Shown: positions 6,619 to 8,599 of the stretch, piece after piece
Numbering within the stretch: position 1 is the stretch's first letter
Layout: the number at the start of each line of letters is the position of its first letter
NCBI GenBank assembly: GCA_964436865.1
Contig: CAYTFK010000300.1
Location: 1-8,599, forward strand
DNA length: 8,599 bases
Direction: 5' to 3'
Source: JAXGPP01 sp964436865
GTDB lineage: Bacteria; Planctomycetota; Planctomycetia; Pirellulales; Thermoguttaceae
The notes under the pieces: generated by a model
What the model saw: only the letters and a program-made list of their open reading frames with translations
What the model was told of the DNA's origin: nothing
Databases searched by the model: none
Program-made: the position numbers and the translations under genes

Positions 6619-7662
6619 ATGTTGACCATCGACGGATCGTTTGGCGAAGGGGGCGGCCAGATCGTGCGATCCTCGCTGGCGCTTGCGCTGGTGACCGGCC
6701 GTCCGGTTGTCATCGACAACATCCGTGCCCGGCGGCAGAAGCCCGGACTGCGGCAGCAGCACCTGACGGCCGTCCGTGCGGCCGCCGAGGTGGGGCAGGC
6801 AGAGGTGCTCGGGGCCAAGGTGGGATCGTCGCGGCTCGACTTCCGGCCGGCCCGGGTGGTTCCCGGCGAGTATCGCTTCGATGTCGGAACAGCCGGCAGC
6901 ACGACGCTCGTGCTGCAAACGGTCTTGCCGGCGCTGCTGGTGGCGACGGGCGAATCGACGATCGACTTGCAGGGCGGAACCCACAACCCCTTCGCGCCTC
7001 CGTTCGACTTTCTTGCCGAGGCCTATCTGCCGCTCATCAACCGGCTTGGGCCGCGAGTGACCGCCCGCCTGGAGCGCCACGGCTTCTACCCCGCCGGCGG
7101 CGGCCGCTTTCGCGTGCACGCTCGGCCGCAGCCGCAGTTGGGGCGGCTCGAACTCACCCAACGGGGCGAGCTGAAACGCCGGCGGGTGTCCGCTCTCGTC
7201 GCCCGGCTCGCACGGCATATCGGCGAGCGCGAGTGCCGAACGATCGCGGAACTGACCGGATGGGACGAGCGCGAAATGGAGGTTGTCGAGATCGACGACT
7301 CGCCGGGGCCGGGCAACGCGGTGCTGCTCGAACTCGAGTTCGAGCACATCACCGAGGTATTCGTCGGTTTCGGGCAGCGGGGAGTCCGCGCCGAGACCGT
7401 CGCTCAGCGCGCAGCCCAGGCGGCGCTCGATTACCTCGACGCCGGCGTGCCGGTTGGAGAACATTTGGCCGATCAGCTCCTGCTGCCGCTGGCGATCGCC
7501 GCCCACTTGGGGACGGGTGGAGGCGTGTTCCGCACCACGCGTCTGTCGCTCCACTCGACGACCCACATCGCGCTACTCGAAAAGTTCATGGACCTGTCGA
7601 TCGCCACAGAACAACTCGGCGAGAATGACTGCCTGGTCCGGGTCGAGCGCGGCGGCGGATAG
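6619..7662 (+). CDS. rtcA: RNA 3'-terminal phosphate cyclase
   Basis: A 347-residue protein matching RtcA along its whole length. RtcA converts an RNA 3'-phosphate into a 2',3'-cyclic phosphate using ATP, through an adenylylated-His intermediate. Visible motifs: IDGSFGEGGGQIVRSSLALA at the N-terminus (4-23), RARRQKPGLRQQHL (36-49), AGSTTLVLQTVLPAL (92-106), GGTHNPFAPPFDF (119-131), HGFYPAGGGR (154-163), ADQLLLPLAIA (284-294), and His312 in SLHSTTHIALLEKF, which aligns with the nucleotidylated His of E. coli RtcA. The ATG at 6619 is chosen because it places the family's N-terminus correctly; an in-frame GTG at 6571 would add 16 residues with no family match. No good Shine-Dalgarno precedes it. 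RtcB and the sigma-54 activator RtcR, frequent partners elsewhere, are not in the window. It converges with cutA, 3 bases apart. Confidence 0.95.
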   Translation: MLTIDGSFGEGGGQIVRSSLALALVTGRPVVIDNIRARRQKPGLRQQHLTAVRAAAEVGQAEVLGAKVGSSRLDFRPARVVPGEYRFDVGTAGSTTLVLQTVLPALLVATGESTIDLQGGTHNPFAPPFDFLAEAYLPLINRLGPRVTARLERHGFYPAGGGRFRVHARPQPQLGRLELTQRGELKRRRVSALVARLARHIGERECRTIAELTGWDEREMEVVEIDDSPGPGNAVLLELEFEHITEVFVGFGQRGVRAETVAQRAAQAALDYLDAGVPVGEHLADQLLLPLAIAAHLGTGGGVFRTTRLSLHSTTHIALLEKFMDLSIATEQLGENDCLVRVERGGG

Positions 7663-7665
7663 CAG

Positions 7666-7989
7666 CTACTGCCGCGCCACTTCGCCGTCGATCCAGGCCA
7701 GGTAAGCCGCACTGGCCGCGGTGATGGGTAGGGCTACGATCTCGGGCACTTCGTAGGGATGAAGCTGGCGAATCCGCTCTTCGACGCGGCTGTAGGCTTC
7801 GGCGCGCGTCTTGATGAGGCAGAGGAACTCCTGCGCCCTTTCCACAGCGCCTTGCCAGCGATAAGTGCTCGTGATCGGACCCGCTACCTGCACGCACGCA
7901 GCGAGCCGTTCTTCGACGAGCACCCCGGCGATTCGCCGAGCGTCGTCTTCGGAGGCAGTTGTTGTCAGCACCTGGATGAACTCAGACAC
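7666..7989 (-). CDS. cutA: CutA family protein (divalent-cation tolerance)
   Basis: A 107-residue protein, normal length for CutA, a small trimeric ferredoxin-like-fold protein linked in E. coli to copper tolerance. Family landmarks: VLVEERLAACVQV (23-35), STYRWQG (41-47), LCLIKTR (56-62), QLHPYEVPEIVALPI (75-89) and a C-terminal AYLAWID. Of the E. coli copper ligands (Cys16, His83, His84), only the His84 equivalent (His77) is kept; the other two positions look like Thr and Leu, so metal binding may differ. The start is taken as GTG at 7989: GGAG lies 8 bases upstream, and the length and N-terminus then fit the family. ATGs at 8013 and 8022 would overlap the upstream gene and add residues with no family match. 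Only 13 bases separate it from the HD-domain gene, so the two very probably form an operon. Confidence 0.92.
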   Translation of the reverse strand: MSEFIQVLTTTASEDDARRIAGVLVEERLAACVQVAGPITSTYRWQGAVERAQEFLCLIKTRAEAYSRVEERIRQLHPYEVPEIVALPITAASAAYLAWIDGEVARQ

Positions 7990-8002
7990 GCGCCCGTCTC
8001 CG

Positions 8003-8587
8003 TCAACCGGCATCTGCCGCATTGCCTTTTCCGGCAATTCCGAGTTCGGCGGCATGCGGCTTGAGGGCCTCGATCACAAAACCAATATGTTCGGCCGGAT
8101 CGACCGCAAGGATCTCGATGCTCCGGGCGATGATCTGGCGATCAACCTTGGCGGCAAAGGCCTTGTCTTTGAGCTTCTTTTTAACGCTTTGCGGAGTGAG
8201 TGAGGCGATTCCATCGGGGCGCACCAGGCAACATGCCACTACGAAACCGGTCAGCTCGTCGCAGGCGAGCAGGGCTTTGTCCATGGGCGACTTAGGCGGG
8301 AGGTTCCAGGCCACCTGGTGGAACGCCACGGCGTAGGCGATTTCTTCCTCGCCGCGCTGGCGGAGCCAGTCCACCGTCCTTTGCGGATGGTTCTCGGGCC
8401 ACTGCTCGTAATCGGCGTCGTGAATCAAGCCGGCGACCGACCACAAATCCGCATCGGCCTCAGGCCCCCCGTAGCGCGCGGCCGCCGCACGCATGACGAT
8501 CTCCACCGCCCGCGCGTGCTTCAGGAGCGAATCGGTCTTGGTCCAGTCGTGAAGCAGTTCCAGTGCCTGTTCGCGGTTGAGCGGCAT
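8003..8587 (-). CDS. HD-domain predicted metal-dependent hydrolase
   Basis: A 194-residue protein of the HD superfamily, closest in style to small bacterial and archaeal HDIG-type phosphohydrolases. Putative metal ligands are in the expected order: His24 (LLKHARAVE), His56-Asp57 (GLIHDADY), His67 and His90 (VAFHQ), and Asp110 (LLACDELTGF). A downstream SVKKKLKDKAFAAKVDR block is also typical of this group. Such proteins generally hydrolyse phosphate esters or nucleotides; the substrate here is unknown. The ATG at 8587 is preceded by GGGAGA, a well-placed Shine-Dalgarno, so the gene is complete although it nearly touches the window edge. It is the upstream member of a probable operon with cutA. 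The C-terminal tail (about 180-194) is Ala/Gly-rich and has no recognised role. Confidence 0.9.
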   Translation of the reverse strand: MPLNREQALELLHDWTKTDSLLKHARAVEIVMRAAAARYGGPEADADLWSVAGLIHDADYEQWPENHPQRTVDWLRQRGEEEIAYAVAFHQVAWNLPPKSPMDKALLACDELTGFVVACCLVRPDGIASLTPQSVKKKLKDKAFAAKVDRQIIARSIEILAVDPAEHIGFVIEALKPHAAELGIAGKGNAADAG

Positions 8588-8599
8588 CGTTGTTCTCCC

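Noticed and set aside
6451..7566. A 371-residue minus-strand open frame antisense to rtcA
   Set aside because: The plus strand encodes full-length RtcA with all motifs, so this is a GC-driven shadow.

Overview
This is a GC-rich, densely coding bacterial window. It holds seven complete protein genes and the 3' end of an eighth. I see no rRNA, tRNA, CRISPR array, insertion sequence or phage gene. The style fits a planctomycete, perhaps of the Pirellulales: high GC, exported Ala/Pro-rich TPR proteins, a transglutaminase-like/TPR protein, and an MnmE-like GTPase with an unusual short Pro-rich end. That placement is an inference, because no phylogenetic marker gene is present.

Layout, left to right. 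(1) 1-453 (+): C-terminal part of an MnmE/TrmE-type GTPase. (2) 454-813: a 360-base stretch with no convincing gene, taken as the leader of the next gene. (3) 814-2955 (+): an exported 713-residue TPR protein with an uncharacterised N-terminal domain. (4) 2964-4127 (-) and 4186-5319 (-): a probable two-gene unit, read right to left, of an exported transglutaminase-like/TPR protein followed by an IscS/NifS-type cysteine desulfurase. (5) 5320-5558: a divergent intergenic region holding several inverted repeats and a candidate promoter for the rightward genes. (6) 5559-6560 (+) and 6619-7662 (+): a zinc-independent quinone oxidoreductase-like protein and an RNA 3'-terminal phosphate cyclase (RtcA). 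(7) 7666-7989 (-) and 8003-8587 (-): CutA and, upstream of it, an HD-domain hydrolase, tightly spaced as an operon.

Most genes look like housekeeping or accessory metabolism: RNA modification and processing (MnmE-like, cysteine desulfurase, RtcA), redox (quinone oxidoreductase), and metal or nucleotide housekeeping (CutA, HD protein). The two TPR proteins are probably envelope or periplasmic and have no assigned substrate. Both convergent gene junctions are very tight (8 and 3 bases) with no room for an intrinsic terminator.

I did not find a clear new defence, mobile or biosynthetic system. The points most worth a second look are the non-canonical end of the MnmE-like GTPase, the two exported TPR proteins, the inverted-repeat cluster in the divergent region, and the orphan RtcA.
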